Shown: positions 1 through 11,200, counted from the stretch's first letter. The stretch: DNA of 64,000 nt from Cyclobacteriaceae bacterium (GCA_016787565.1 JAEUUG010000016.1:306335-370334); one strand, 5' to 3'. Translations and numbers: made by a program. Notes: a model not told the origin generated them from the sequence alone.

Positions 1-443
1 GCAATGTGGGCACAGGTTCGGATTAAATAAATCGGATGATCTTTACTAATACTATCCAGATCTTCCTTCACCGGCATGCGTTTTTCTTCCAACACCTGTT
101 CGTTGAATCCACGGCCAACAATCCAACGCCCCGCAGGAAGTTTATCAGCAACAGATTTTACTTTATACCGGAGTTCCGGAATGGACCTTGCTCCGCGAAG
201 ATCAACAATAAACGATTCAAGCTGACCAACCTTCCACACATGAATGTGTGCATCATTGAAACCCGGTAAAACACATTTTCCCTTCAGATCAATGAGTTCA
301 GTGTCGGATTTTTTTTGCTTCGCAATGCTATCCAATTTTCCTACCGCTACAATTGTATTACCCGCTACGAGCATAGCTGAAGCAACCGACCGTTGATCGT
401 CTTGTGTGAGGATGATTCCGTTATAAAAGAGTGTTGACTTCAA
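1..443 (-). CDS. Amidohydrolase (YtcJ-like), N-terminal part, runs off the window
   Basis: Reading leftward from a TTG at 443 gives an open frame to the window edge (about 147 residues). It contains a β-sandwich start (NGIILTQDD, MLVAGNTIVAVGKLD), then LPGFNDAHIHVW with the HxH metal ligands near residues 66-68, as in amidohydrolase family 3. These enzymes hydrolyse amide or related bonds with a bound metal; the substrate cannot be told here. The start is 9 bases after the upstream aminotransferase stop, so it is probably the last visible gene of the leftward catabolic unit. No ATG is better placed; TTG is inferred. The C-terminal catalytic residues lie outside the window. Confidence 0.8.
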   Translation of the reverse strand, partial: MKSTLFYNGIILTQDDQRSVASAMLVAGNTIVAVGKLDSIAKQKKSDTELIDLKGKCVLPGFNDAHIHVWKVGQLESFIVDLRGARSIPELRYKVKSVADKLPAGRWIVGRGFNEQVLEEKRMPVKEDLDSISKDHPIYLIRTCAHI

Positions 444-452
444 CGCGTTCTC

Positions 453-1835
453 TTAGTTTGTTTGCGGATTGGCACGGGCAATAGCAGCTTCCAGTACATC
501 CAAACCTTCATGAAGTTGCGCTTCGGTTATCACCAACGGAGGAAGAAGCCGGATGCAATTACTGTAGAGTCCGGCTCGTATTAAAACAATGCCATTGGCC
601 ACTGCATCTTTCAGAATTTTGATGGTGATGTCCATATCCGGGGTTTTTGTTTTTCGATCTTTTACGAATTCCACCAGACGCATCGCGCCCAACCCACGAA
701 CATCTCCTATAACGGAATATTTTTTTCGCCATTCTTCCAACCTCGTCTCCATAATTTTTCCTACCCGATCAGCTTGTGCTAAAAATTCAGGCTTGGTCAT
801 TTCTTTGATTACTTCGATGGCGGCCACACACGTAACCGGTGAACCTCCATACGTTCCACCAACACCACCGAGGTGAACAGCATCCATGATTTCTGCTTTC
901 CCTACCGTTGCCGAAATTGGCAGGCCTGCGCCTAATGATTTTGCCGTGGTGATGATGTCAGGAGAAATTCCATAATGCTCGCAGGCAAATAATTTTCCCG
1001 TACGTCCAAAGCCGCTTTGAATTTCATCACACACCATCACCGCACCGGTTTCATTGCAGATGTTTCTGATCTCTTGCAGAAACGCCTTCGGCATTGGGAT
1101 GAAACCTCCTTCACCCTGAACCGGTTCAATGAGAATCGCGGCAAGATCAGAAGGATCTACCTGGCTGATCAGCGCATTGCGCAGATTCTTTATGGAGAAA
1201 TCGATGTACTCCTGCTCTGTCATCTGATCCGGCTTTCTGTAGATGTTCGGTGCCGGCAAGCGATAGATGTCTCCGCCAAACGGACCGAAACCCTTCTTGA
1301 ATAAACCATGCTTCGAAGTTAAACTCAACGTAAGCAATGTTCGTCCATGATAACCTCCTTCAAAACAGATTACACCTTTTCGCTTCGTATAATAACGCGA
1401 AATATTAATGGCATTCTCTACGGCTTCGCTGCCGGAGTTTGCCAGCAATGTTTTTTTGGTAAATGACCCGGGTGTAACCTTGTTCAACAATTCACACAAC
1501 TCAATCATTGGTTCGAAGGTGGTGACCAGAGCACAGGTATGAATATATTTTTCTGCCTGCTCCTGAATTGCTTTCACAACGTTCGGTGCACAATGACCAA
1601 TGTTCATCACGCCAATGGCACCTGCAAAATCGAGAAGTGTGTTTCCATCAACATCGTTGATAACAGCACCTTTTGCATCGGCCACCACTACGTCAGTTGA
1701 TTTAGCAAGTCCGGCCGGTGTTGCATTTGCCCTACGTGCTAATATCGCCTGACTTTTAGGTCCGGGTATTGTTGTCTTAAGGTTTATTGTTTTCTGAATG
1801 GTTAGTGTCGTACTCATGCTCGTTTCGTTAATCAT
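453..1835 (-). CDS. Class III (GabT-like) aminotransferase 1
   Basis: A 460-residue PLP-dependent class III aminotransferase. Visible family marks are the NSGSEA phosphate/cofactor loop (133-138), the D-E-I-Q motif with the cofactor Asp at 270, and the Schiff-base lysine K299 in TTAKSLGAG. Such enzymes move an ω-amino group from GABA, putrescine or ornithine-type donors to 2-oxoglutarate. Which donor is used here is not readable. A second paralogue lies two genes upstream with a GNAT gene between them. M7 (MSTT..., start 1817) is an equally plausible start. The gap to the upstream GNAT gene is 8 bases, so co-transcription is likely. Confidence 0.88.
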   Translation of the reverse strand: MINETSMSTTLTIQKTINLKTTIPGPKSQAILARRANATPAGLAKSTDVVVADAKGAVINDVDGNTLLDFAGAIGVMNIGHCAPNVVKAIQEQAEKYIHTCALVTTFEPMIELCELLNKVTPGSFTKKTLLANSGSEAVENAINISRYYTKRKGVICFEGGYHGRTLLTLSLTSKHGLFKKGFGPFGGDIYRLPAPNIYRKPDQMTEQEYIDFSIKNLRNALISQVDPSDLAAILIEPVQGEGGFIPMPKAFLQEIRNICNETGAVMVCDEIQSGFGRTGKLFACEHYGISPDIITTAKSLGAGLPISATVGKAEIMDAVHLGGVGGTYGGSPVTCVAAIEVIKEMTKPEFLAQADRVGKIMETRLEEWRKKYSVIGDVRGLGAMRLVEFVKDRKTKTPDMDITIKILKDAVANGIVLIRAGLYSNCIRLLPPLVITEAQLHEGLDVLEAAIARANPQTN

Positions 1836-1843
1836 TTTTACTA

Positions 1844-2521
1844 CTACTCAATATGAATTTCTCCTTTGTATTCCTCGTTCACGCGAATCAACAGGGCGCA
1901 ATATCCATCGCATACCGGATCGTCAACATAGTCGGGAATTAATCCATACGGTTTGAATCCGTATTTAATCTGTCGCGAGACAGTCGGGTCTTTCACCTTA
2001 TTTTCAACCACCTGTGCATAATATTTCTCAGCCGAAATTTTATTTTTTATGGCGCCATAGCCGCTGAGCATTCCGTACGTGTATTGGCCTTTCAAACCAA
2101 GCTTGTGTACTGTTTCCTGCCGGGCATCGTACAAAAATTTTGCAATTCCCAATCCGCGAAAATCAGGATGTGTACCGATGTCCATACCGTATAGCCAATC
2201 GCCATCCGGCTGATGCGTGTTTAAAAATCCGTGATCAAATACATCATTGAATGTATGCTTGTCATCCACATGTAAATGATACCGGATGGTGGTGGTCATG
2301 CCAATAACCTGATGATCTTTTACGGCAACAAACTGACCCTCCGGGAAAATCTGAATGTGATTCAGGTAGTGTTCTTTGCGCATCAGTGATTCCTTCGCAA
2401 GAGTCGGGAACACCAATTCCTGCAAAGCCTCCAGCTGTTCAGCATGGTGCACCTGGGTTGTCAAGATGGTTACACCACCACCAACTTCTTTGTAGTTCGC
2501 AATGTCGAGCGTGGATTTCAT
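1844..2521 (-). CDS. GNAT-family N-acetyltransferase
   Basis: A 225-residue protein with a GNAT acetyl-CoA binding segment around residues 112-135 (GMDIGTHPDFRGLGIAKFL, the R/Q-x-x-G-x-G/A motif A) preceded by the usual β4 strand. It probably acetylates an amine. The substrate is unknown, but the position between two ω-aminotransferases suggests an amine or amino acid of the same pathway. Its ATG overlaps the upstream aminotransferase stop in an ATGA arrangement, and its stop is 8 bases before the next gene, so translation is probably coupled. The C-terminal part after residue 165 has no motif I recognise. Confidence 0.8.
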   Translation of the reverse strand: MKSTLDIANYKEVGGGVTILTTQVHHAEQLEALQELVFPTLAKESLMRKEHYLNHIQIFPEGQFVAVKDHQVIGMTTTIRYHLHVDDKHTFNDVFDHGFLNTHQPDGDWLYGMDIGTHPDFRGLGIAKFLYDARQETVHKLGLKGQYTYGMLSGYGAIKNKISAEKYYAQVVENKVKDPTVSRQIKYGFKPYGLIPDYVDDPVCDGYCALLIRVNEEYKGEIHIE

Positions 2522-3861
2522 GAATGCACTATTTCTTTCTTGTTGGCGACCTTGTTCGAGGTGTTTTCGGTAAGCCCTAAAAGTTCTGTGCGCAGGATGT
2601 TTAATCCCTTCACAAGCTGTGGTTTTGAAATGACCAACGGGCTCAGCACACGGATGACGTTGCCTGATGTTCCCGCACTGATAATCAGTAAACCCTTTTC
2701 GGCACAGGCGTTGAGTAATGCTTTACACAGATCCGAATCAGGTTTGTTTGGATCATTATCTTTTACTAGTTCAAACGCCACCATCGCACCCAATCCACGA
2801 ACATCGCCAATGGCGGAACATTCGTGCTTAAGTTTCTTGAAAAAATTCATCACTGTCTTTCCAACAACCTCACCTTTTTTGTTAATGTCAATCTTCTTCA
2901 TGTATTCGATGGTAGCTAGTGAAGCCACACACGCCACCGGATTACCCGGATAGGTTCCTCCCAATGTTCCTTTGGTGGTTTTGTCCATTACCTCAGCGCG
3001 GCCAATCACCGCTCCAATCGGCATACCACTGCCCATCGATTTTGCCCACGTAGAAATGTCTGGTGTAATACCATAATGCTCATAGGCAGCCCACTTACCT
3101 GTGCGACCAAAACCGGTTTGTACTTCATCGGCAATAAAAAGTATACCTTTTGATTTGCAGATTTCATACAAGCCCTGAACATATTCTTTCGGTGCCACCA
3201 CAAATCCGCCTTCACCTTGTACCAACTCCATGATGACAGCTGCCACGTTACTGGCATCGACCATGTTGTGCAGGTAACTTTCAAAAGCCTGGAGCTCACG
3301 CTTCACAAATTCATCCATCTTCAATCCATCATTCCGTTTGTAATAATCCGGAAAGGGAATGCGGTATACTTCGGGTGCAAACGGACCGCTTCCGATTTTA
3401 TATCCGGTTTTGGAAGTAAGGGTCATGCCCAACAGCGTACGTCCATGAAACCCACCAGTAAAACAAATGATACCTTGTTTGCCCGTTGCCTGTCGTGCAA
3501 TCTTCACCGCATTCTCTACGGCTTCTGCTCCGGAATTCACCAGCATTACCTTTGTTGATTTGCCATGTGGGAAAAGCTTGGCAAGCTGTTCACAAAGTTC
3601 AACGTAAGGTTCATAAATGGCCACCGGAAAACAGGCGTGAAGTAACTGTCGCGATTGCTTTACTATAGCGTCAACAACAGGCTTCGGACAATGCCCGGCA
3701 TTGAGTACACCAATACCTCCGGCAAAATCGATGTACTCTTTTCCATCGGCATCTTTGAGCGTGGCACCTTTTCCGGAAACAATGGTTACCGGACTAAACA
3801 TTCCCAAACCCTCGGGTACAATGGCATTTCTGCGGGCTACAAGTTTTTCTGATTTCTTCAT
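2518..3861 (-). CDS. Class III (GabT-like) aminotransferase 2
   Basis: A 447-residue paralogue of the 453-1835 enzyme, same fold type I PLP family. NSGAEA lies at 109-114, DEVQTGFGRTG begins at 245, and the cofactor lysine is K274 in TWAKSMGSG. Together with the downstream GNAT and second aminotransferase it forms a tightly packed set (4-base ATGA overlap with the GNAT gene). The two paralogues differ enough in the N-terminal substrate region to suggest different amino donors, for example sequential steps or different chain lengths. The last ~15 residues (NTSNKVANKKEIVHS) look like an unstructured tail. Confidence 0.88.
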   Translation of the reverse strand: MKKSEKLVARRNAIVPEGLGMFSPVTIVSGKGATLKDADGKEYIDFAGGIGVLNAGHCPKPVVDAIVKQSRQLLHACFPVAIYEPYVELCEQLAKLFPHGKSTKVMLVNSGAEAVENAVKIARQATGKQGIICFTGGFHGRTLLGMTLTSKTGYKIGSGPFAPEVYRIPFPDYYKRNDGLKMDEFVKRELQAFESYLHNMVDASNVAAVIMELVQGEGGFVVAPKEYVQGLYEICKSKGILFIADEVQTGFGRTGKWAAYEHYGITPDISTWAKSMGSGMPIGAVIGRAEVMDKTTKGTLGGTYPGNPVACVASLATIEYMKKIDINKKGEVVGKTVMNFFKKLKHECSAIGDVRGLGAMVAFELVKDNDPNKPDSDLCKALLNACAEKGLLIISAGTSGNVIRVLSPLVISKPQLVKGLNILRTELLGLTENTSNKVANKKEIVHS

Positions 3862-3900
3862 CGCTGATGTTGGCTGTTATCTCTCTCTTTAATTAAAATA

Positions 3901-5256
3901 TTATGCTTCCATGACAATCGTTTTGGCATTCATAAACTCTTTGATGCCGACTTCTGAAAGTTCACGGCCATAGCCGGATTTTTTTATTCCGCCAATGGGC
4001 CAGCGCGCATCCGAACGCACGAGGGCATTCACAAATACACCTCCGGCTTCTATCTCCTTTGCAACGTGCGCAGCACGATCCAGGTCGGATGTCCAAAGGG
4101 AAGCCGACAAACCGTAACGGCTGTTGTTCGCCAGTGCGATTGCATTTTCTTCACTCACAGCAGAAATGACAGAAGCTACCGGTCCGAAAATTTCTTCTTC
4201 AAACGCTACCATGCCGGGAACAACTTGCTCAAGTAAGGCAGGTTGATAGTTGCAACCATTACGTTCGCCACCTAACATCAGTTGAGCCCCCGCTTTTACG
4301 GAAGCACGAACTTGTTGCTCCAGCTTTTCAGCGAGATCTAAGCGGGCCAACGGACCGGTTGTTGTTTTTTCATCGAGAGGGTTCCCTTGGGTGAGGGCCA
4401 GAATATTTCTTTTGAGCCGTTCGACAAATTCTTCTTTCACTTTTTCCAGCACAATAAATCGCTTGGCTGAAATACAAACTTGTCCGGCATTTTGCATCCG
4501 CGACTGCGCTGCGATTTTTGCAGCTCGTTCGAGGTCTGCATCTTCGAGTACGATAAAGGGGTCGCTTCCTCCCAACTCCAGTACACTTTTCTTGATATGT
4601 TTTCCGGCCAATGCTGCAACCTGTGAGCCCGCATATTCACTTCCCGTTAAGGTTACACCTTGAACAATGTCGTGCTGGATAATTCCTTCCACTTTATCAA
4701 CATCGATAATGAGTGATTGAAAAACTCCTGCGGGAAAACCAGCCGTTAGAAAAATTTTTTCAATGGTTAAAGACGTTTGGCAAACATTGGGCGCATGTTT
4801 CAACAGTGTTACGTTACCGGCCATCAGTGCCGGCACCGCGTACCGGAACACTTGCCAGAATGGAAAATTCCACGGCATGATTGCCAATATTGCTCCGGTG
4901 GGATGATACGATACATACGTTCTCTTTGCCTCGGTAACGATTGTGGTATCCCTTAAAAAATTTTCACTGTGTTGAGCATAGTAGGCGCAGGTAGCCGCAC
5001 ACTTCTCCACTTCACCGCGCGCTTCTCCGATAGCCTTGCCCATTTCCAGGGTAATGGTTCGCGCATACTCTTCTTTGTTTTGCCGTAACACTTCCGCAAC
5101 ACGGTTCATCAAACCGGACCGAACAGAAAAACTTTCCTTTCGCCAGGATTTATATGCAGCGGTTGCTCGGTCGAGTTTTTTCTGAATAGTATGGTCGTCA
5201 AGCAGGGAAAATTCTGCTATGACGGATTGGTTATATGGATTAATCGATTTTAACAT
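3901..5256 (-). CDS. NAD(P)-dependent aldehyde dehydrogenase, succinate-semialdehyde type
   Basis: A 451-residue ALDH-superfamily enzyme. The NAD-binding region has PWNFPFWQ (128-135), the general base E227 is in LELGGSDPF, and the nucleophile C261 is in NAGQVCISAKRF. Length and these motifs match the short Sad/GabD-like succinate-semialdehyde dehydrogenases, which oxidise the aldehyde left by ω-transamination. That fits the two neighbouring GabT-like aminotransferases and the amine oxidase. It lies 39 bases upstream of aminotransferase 2 and 31 bases downstream of the oxidase in the same direction. Exact aldehyde specificity is inferred from context. Confidence 0.85.
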   Translation of the reverse strand: MLKSINPYNQSVIAEFSLLDDHTIQKKLDRATAAYKSWRKESFSVRSGLMNRVAEVLRQNKEEYARTITLEMGKAIGEARGEVEKCAATCAYYAQHSENFLRDTTIVTEAKRTYVSYHPTGAILAIMPWNFPFWQVFRYAVPALMAGNVTLLKHAPNVCQTSLTIEKIFLTAGFPAGVFQSLIIDVDKVEGIIQHDIVQGVTLTGSEYAGSQVAALAGKHIKKSVLELGGSDPFIVLEDADLERAAKIAAQSRMQNAGQVCISAKRFIVLEKVKEEFVERLKRNILALTQGNPLDEKTTTGPLARLDLAEKLEQQVRASVKAGAQLMLGGERNGCNYQPALLEQVVPGMVAFEEEIFGPVASVISAVSEENAIALANNSRYGLSASLWTSDLDRAAHVAKEIEAGGVFVNALVRSDARWPIGGIKKSGYGRELSEVGIKEFMNAKTIVMEA

Positions 5257-5287
5257 GCTTCGTATTGGTTATTGCTTCTTCCTCCTT

Positions 5288-6802
5288 CTATGATTCACCG
5301 ATCTCCGTTAATTTTTTATGGATTGCTTCAGCCGCGCCTCGTCCTGTTTCGGCAGCACCATTCATAAAACCCTGATGGGCTACACTACAATGTTCACCGG
5401 CAAAAAAAATATTTTCGAAAGGTTCAGCCTCCACACCAGCAAATGCACTCCATTGACCTTTCTTATACGCTGTATAACTTCCTTTTGAAAAGGGATTAAC
5501 ACTCCACGGAAATTTTGAAATCTTTCCATTGTATTGCGCTGCCAGGCCCGGATAAATCGTGTCGGCACCAGTTAGCCATTTTTCTTTTATCTCGGTATAG
5601 GATTTTGTTGCAAGTTCAGTTGCTGAATCTCCGCCACCGGCAAACGAAAGCGATCCTGCTGTTGTTGGAATGAGTTGTGCACTGTCCCAAAATACTGTTC
5701 GGTTCACATCCGTAAAGGTATAACCCTGGAAGCCGGCTTCGCGCCAAACGCGTTTGTTAAAGCCCATCGCTACTTTAATGGCATTGCCAAATCCGGCTTC
5801 AGCAATCCAACGCTCCTTTCGTTCCGAAAATTTAAAATCTCTTTCGATGTCGCGGAGTACCGTAAACGGCAGGGCAAGGACTACAATATCGGCCGTTACC
5901 ACTTTGGGTTTGCCATTTACGTCAAATGACAAACTATATTGATCTTCGTTCTTCAACAGTTTTTTCAACCGGTATCCAAGCTTCACATGCTGATCAACCC
6001 CCGTTGAAAGGGCATCAATGAATCGCTGCGTTCCTCCCTTAAACTTGAACACCTCGTGGTAACTTCCCAACAGGTGGTAGTGCTCACTATAGTGAAATGG
6101 TGCGGACAACATCACCAATAAATTAATAGCCGATTGCTCGGATGCATTCATGGCATATTCGCCCTCCATAGCCATTTCAAAAAAATGCATCAGCCAGCCC
6201 GACATACCAATGCTTTGCAGATAACTGGTAACAGAATGTTGATCGATATCCTGAAACTGTTCTGCTTTTGAAAAATGGAGCTCCTCCGGAATACGATTAA
6301 TATCCTTCGCTAACACATCAGCAAAGGGCTGAATGGCCTTAACAAGATCTTCTTCTGAAAACATTTTTCCATCGAAGAAATAACCTTTGGCCTTGAGCAT
6401 GTCTTCCCCAAGATTGACTACTTCAACCTTAAGTTCTTTTGCCAATAACAACAAATCATCATGAATGGTATCGATAAACTCCGCTCCGAAATCAACATGT
6501 GCCTGATCGATCACGGCATTCTCAACGGTGAGCACACGCCCTCCCAACCGACTGTTTCCCTCGAAGAGTATATGGGCAATTCCCCACTTCGTCAAATAAT
6601 ACGAAGTAGTGAGTCCGGCAATACCTCCACCAACAATAGCGACCACCGGTTTTTCTTTACTTTTACAAGAAGCAAACGGTATTGAGAGGGCCATCGCTGC
6701 CAGCGCACTCTTCTTCATAAAATCTCTACGGCCATAATCTGTTCCCGGGCAGGCAGCCTGAGCAAATGCACTACGCAACAACACCGTTAACCCTGATCGC
6801 AT
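5288..6802 (-). CDS. Tat-exported flavin monoamine oxidase family protein
   Basis: A 504-residue FAD amine oxidase. The N-terminus has a twin-arginine stretch RRDFMKK (25-31) and a hydrophobic run ending in PFASC (Cys46), which reads as a Tat signal with a possible lipobox. The dinucleotide fold follows at 53-64 (VVAIVGGGIAGL), and a C-terminal FAD segment (FFAGEHCSVAHQGFMNGA) completes the family pattern. It would oxidise a primary or secondary amine in the periplasm or at the outer face of the membrane, giving an aldehyde for the next enzyme. The true start may be downstream of M1, for example M29. Substrate unknown. Confidence 0.85.
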   Translation of the reverse strand: MRSGLTVLLRSAFAQAACPGTDYGRRDFMKKSALAAMALSIPFASCKSKEKPVVAIVGGGIAGLTTSYYLTKWGIAHILFEGNSRLGGRVLTVENAVIDQAHVDFGAEFIDTIHDDLLLLAKELKVEVVNLGEDMLKAKGYFFDGKMFSEEDLVKAIQPFADVLAKDINRIPEELHFSKAEQFQDIDQHSVTSYLQSIGMSGWLMHFFEMAMEGEYAMNASEQSAINLLVMLSAPFHYSEHYHLLGSYHEVFKFKGGTQRFIDALSTGVDQHVKLGYRLKKLLKNEDQYSLSFDVNGKPKVVTADIVVLALPFTVLRDIERDFKFSERKERWIAEAGFGNAIKVAMGFNKRVWREAGFQGYTFTDVNRTVFWDSAQLIPTTAGSLSFAGGGDSATELATKSYTEIKEKWLTGADTIYPGLAAQYNGKISKFPWSVNPFSKGSYTAYKKGQWSAFAGVEAEPFENIFFAGEHCSVAHQGFMNGAAETGRGAAEAIHKKLTEIGES

Positions 6803-6834
6803 ATACTACTGTTTACAACTATCAATTTTCAAAA

Positions 6835-8238
6835 CTACTCAGCATAGCCCGGATTTTGTACCACAACACCTTTTGTCGCAGTTATCTCCCGCAAGGGAAT
6901 TGGCAGAATGGCGCGGAAAGCATCAAGATCCAACACACCACCGGGTTTTATTTCGTTCACTCGAGCCAGATCAAAGAAGTAATGCCCTTCGAAATTAAAC
7001 TCTGCTTTGATCTCATCGAGTATGGCCATACGATAAGCATCATCGGTTGGTACATCTCCTGCTGTGAGTGCAGCAAGACCTCGTTGTATACGCAATGCAT
7101 TCAGATCAGCGAGCCCCGTAACCCGGCCCTTCGCCTCTGCCAAGATCAAATACATTTCAGCAAGCCGAATGATGTACGCAGGACTATCTTCACTCGACTC
7201 ACCGCGGTACTTTTGAGTTCTGCCGTTTGGCTGAATGGATGTGTCATTGTTTGAAGGATCAAAATCCACCAGGCCTGCCCGCACATCGCCCGCACGATCG
7301 GAAAAGAAATCAGACAATGTTTTTGCTGCCAGAAAATTCACTTCAGTATTCAGCGCAGCCGGCCGCGAATAGGTCTGGCTGTTAAAGCGACTTCTGTTTT
7401 GCGCATCGAAGGCCAATTCAAAAATGGATTCAGACGTTTGGCGATTGGTAAATACTTTAGCATAATCCGCAGCAGCGAGAAGATTAAAACCGTCTGCGAT
7501 CACAGCATTCGCATGTGTTATAGCATTGGCATACTCGCGCTTATAGAGGTATACCCGCGCCAACAATGCGTGTACGGTTGCACCGTTTATAAATGCAGGA
7601 TCGCGGTCATCCTGGTTAACCAATTCAAGTGCATCGGTTAATTCATCCAGAATAAACGTATAACTTTCGGCTACTGAACTTCTTGCTTCTACATCACCAA
7701 TTTTCTGAACAGTTTGCACAATGGGCACACCAAACGCTGATGCCGTATTCCAATGCTCACCAAAGTAGCGCAGTAAATCAAAATGTGCCATCGCCCGGAT
7801 TGTGCGAGCCTGTCCTTCAATTTCATCTCTCCGATCAGAATCAAAAGAAGGATCATCGATTTTATCCAGGCCCTCAATCAGGCGGTTTGCATTGGCAATG
7901 GTATTATAAATGCTATACCACATTTCCTCAACAATAATATTGGAGGGTGTAACAGCCTGAAACCCGAGTTCATCAATATTGATGTTATCAAAACCTCCGG
8001 TTACGGAAATACCACTCAGCGGTTCATTGATGAGAACATAATCAGCACCATAGTACGAGCGGTTCTGCAACGAACTGTACAAACCGATGAGCGCACTCTC
8101 TGCACTTTCTGCATCCTTGAAAAAGGTATCGGCATCCAGGTCGTTGGGCGATTCCAGTTCCAGAAAATCGCATGACGTAGCGAACATCAGCAGGACAACA
8201 AAAAATGTGACTTTAGATTTTATATCAACTGTTTTCAT
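6835..8238 (-). CDS. SusD/RagB-family outer-membrane lipoprotein
   Basis: A 467-residue SusD-like protein. The signal peptide ends in a lipobox (LLMFATSC, Cys near 23), followed by the typical SusD start FLELESPNDLDADTFFKDAESAESALIGLY and TPR-like helices (ARVYLYKREYANAITHANAVI). The C-terminus has the family's YRMAILDEIKAEFNFEGHYFFDLAR block. SusD proteins cap the SusC pore and bind the nutrient. It lies 12 bases downstream of the SusC gene and 32 bases upstream of the amine oxidase. There is no glycosidase nearby, so the ligand is probably an amine or peptide-like compound rather than a glycan; that is inference. Confidence 0.92.
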   Translation of the reverse strand: MKTVDIKSKVTFFVVLLMFATSCDFLELESPNDLDADTFFKDAESAESALIGLYSSLQNRSYYGADYVLINEPLSGISVTGGFDNINIDELGFQAVTPSNIIVEEMWYSIYNTIANANRLIEGLDKIDDPSFDSDRRDEIEGQARTIRAMAHFDLLRYFGEHWNTASAFGVPIVQTVQKIGDVEARSSVAESYTFILDELTDALELVNQDDRDPAFINGATVHALLARVYLYKREYANAITHANAVIADGFNLLAAADYAKVFTNRQTSESIFELAFDAQNRSRFNSQTYSRPAALNTEVNFLAAKTLSDFFSDRAGDVRAGLVDFDPSNNDTSIQPNGRTQKYRGESSEDSPAYIIRLAEMYLILAEAKGRVTGLADLNALRIQRGLAALTAGDVPTDDAYRMAILDEIKAEFNFEGHYFFDLARVNEIKPGGVLDLDAFRAILPIPLREITATKGVVVQNPGYAE

Positions 8239-8250
8239 AATCGCTTCGAG

Positions 8251-11200
8251 TTAAAAATTGAAATTAAAACCAACGAGGAATGTGCGTGCCTGAGGGTAGG
8301 CACCATAATCGATGCCGGCTGTAAATTCACTGCCACCACCCGTAGAACTTACCTCCGGATCAAACCCTTTGTATTTTGAAAACACATACAGGTTCTGAAC
8401 TTCGAAGTAGGTACGTACGCTGCTGAAAATTTTTCCACCACCGAATGTATAACCAAAGTTTACATTCTGAATGCGCACGAATGATCCGTCCTCCACAAAT
8501 TGAGATGAGCCTTCATAGAAATTAGCATTGATAAAAGAAGCACGTGGAGTATTGGTTTGATCTCCCGGTTGTCTCCACCGATCGCGAACTGTCGTGGCGT
8601 TGTTGGCGTAGACGGAATATAAACCACCATCATTGCCATAACCCAACGACTCGTAAACCGGACGAATTAAATTATACACATCGTTGCCAAACGAGTATCG
8701 GGCAAAGATGCTGAGATCAAATTTCTTGTACTGAAATGTATTCGTCAGTCCACCGAAAGCATCCGGAAAGGCTTTGCCGATAATCTGTGAATCATCACCG
8801 TCCACATCGCCATCACCATCTAAATCCTGATATACCGGATCGCCTGTATCCGGATCAACACCGAGGTACTTTACGCCCCAGAAACTGCTGATGGGCTGAC
8901 CTATCTTTAGAATATGTGTGGGCGCCAAATCGCTGTAGGCAGTAACTAATATTCCATCGTTGGTCAGCTTCTTGATCTCATTTTTGATGGTAGTGAAATT
9001 AAATCCAAGGTTCCACTTGAAATCATTCTTATCAATGATCCGGGCGTTTAAACTGAATTCAAATCCTGTGTTTTGAATTTCACCGCTGTTGCGCGTAATG
9101 GTGGGAAAACCCGTTGTTCCGGGAATAGCATCCTGACTAAGCAACTTGCTCTTGGTCGATTGGAAGAACTCTAACGATCCACTGATTTTTCCGGTGAACA
9201 AATCATAGTCTAAACCAATGTTCAGCATCTTATTCTCCTGCCAGGTAAGACTGGGGTCAGCAATGTTGCGTAGTCTGACACCGGGAATGCCATAATACCG
9301 TGTTGGTGAATAGAAAGAAATATTCTGAAAGTCACCAATTTCCTGATCGCCCGTTAAGCCATAACTCACACGAAGTTTCAAGTCAGAAAGCGCACTGGCA
9401 TTTTGCAGAAAACTTTCCTGTGAAATTCTCCAGGCCACAGAAGCGGAAGGAAAATATCCGAACCGATTGTCTTTCGAAAAGCGGGACGATCCATCGGCCC
9501 GCATGGTAGCGGTGATTAAATATTTATCGTGTAAGGAATAGTTAACCCTGCCCAGGAATGACATGAGCGACCACATGGTTTGTGTGCCGGAAGCACGAAC
9601 AATAGAGGCCGCACTCGAAATGTTCTCCAGTCCGCCAGATGGGAAACCCTGACCGGTAATACTGTTTCGGTTTGTCACCGACTTCTGCAAGGTGAATCCG
9701 CCCATCAGCGTCAGGTTGTTGTTACTCATATCCTTTGTGTACGACAGGATATTTTCATTCAACCAGGTTGTATTGTTGTAGTTTGCTTCGAACGCTTCAC
9801 CCCGAACAGCTTCTGCATCGGCCGTAATGGGTGATTTAAATTGGTTATCGATCGTATAGGTTAAATCAGCAGAAGCTGATGTTCTGAATTTTAATTGCGG
9901 TGTAAAAGCATATTCTGCGTAGGCAGTTCCTAAGATTCTCGTGGTCGTTGTTAATGCTTTAATTTCCTTGGCCGATTTCATCGGGTTATCCGAAAGCCAG
10001 TTTGCCTGGTAATCTTCAAAAACAGTGTAGTCACCATTTTCATCATAGGCGGGCATCAGCGGTGATGCCCCCACAATGTTGGTGATAATACCTGTGTAGG
10101 TATTATCATTAAAGCTGCGCTTATTGCGTGAGTACGCTAAGAAGGCACTTGTGCCCACGGTAAGTTTATCATTTACTTTTTGATCGAGGTTTAACCGGTA
10201 GTTAATGCGATCGTAAAAATTTTCAATGAGTATACCCTGCTGATTGAAATAGCTGAGACTCGTAAAGTATTTTGTCTTGTCGTTTCCGCCACCCAAGGAA
10301 AGCTCGTAGTTGGATATTGGCGCTGCGCGGGTAACTTCGTCAAGCCAGTTGGTGTTCACACCGGTGAGGTCAAAATTCTCCAACGGATCCGTCAGAATAG
10401 CCGGGTCGAAATCATCTCCAAAGTACGTGTTGTCTTCGTTGTATTTGTCAAGGTCATTTTGACGCGCTTCATTTACCAGGCCTACAAATTCTTCGCTGCC
10501 CATAAATTCAATAGGCCGTGAAATGGATTGTACGCCATAATATGTATTGAAGTTAATGGAAGGCTTGCCCGACTTACCGCGTTTGGTAGTAATCAGAATA
10601 ACACCGTTCGCTGCACGCGCACCATAAATGGAAGCAGCTGAGGCATCTTTCAATATCTCAATCGATTCAATATCATTCGGATTGATATCTGATATCGAGC
10701 TCAGGTTTTGCCCGCTACCCACTACATTGCCGCCCGTATCAAAGGAAGTTGAGAGGCTTGAATTACTTTGGCTAATCATTGGTATACCATCAACAACATA
10801 CAATGGACTATTATTACCGCGAATGTTAATCAGCAATCCTGCCCCCGGTGTACCGGATGGTGTGGTTACATTTAAACCGGAAACGCGTCCCTGGATTGAG
10901 GATGCAAGATTGGTTACCGGTTGATCTTTGAATTCCTTATTATCTACCGAAGCAATCGCTCCGGTTACCTGACTCTTTTTCTGCGTTCCGTATCCTACTA
11001 CAATAACATCTTCCAGTTGGCGGCTGTCTTGCGCAAGACCAATGTTGATGGTTGTACGGTTGTTTACGGGAGTTTCCTGCAGCGTGTACCCCACAAACGT
11101 GAATACCAATGTTGCTTCTGGCGAAACTGAAATGGAATAGTTTCCGGAGACATCCGTTGTCGTTCCGTTATTGGTTCCTTTTTCCAGGATACTGACACCG

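Noticed and set aside
36..269. 77-codon frame on the + strand at the window start
   Set aside because: Antisense to the well-supported amidohydrolase frame.
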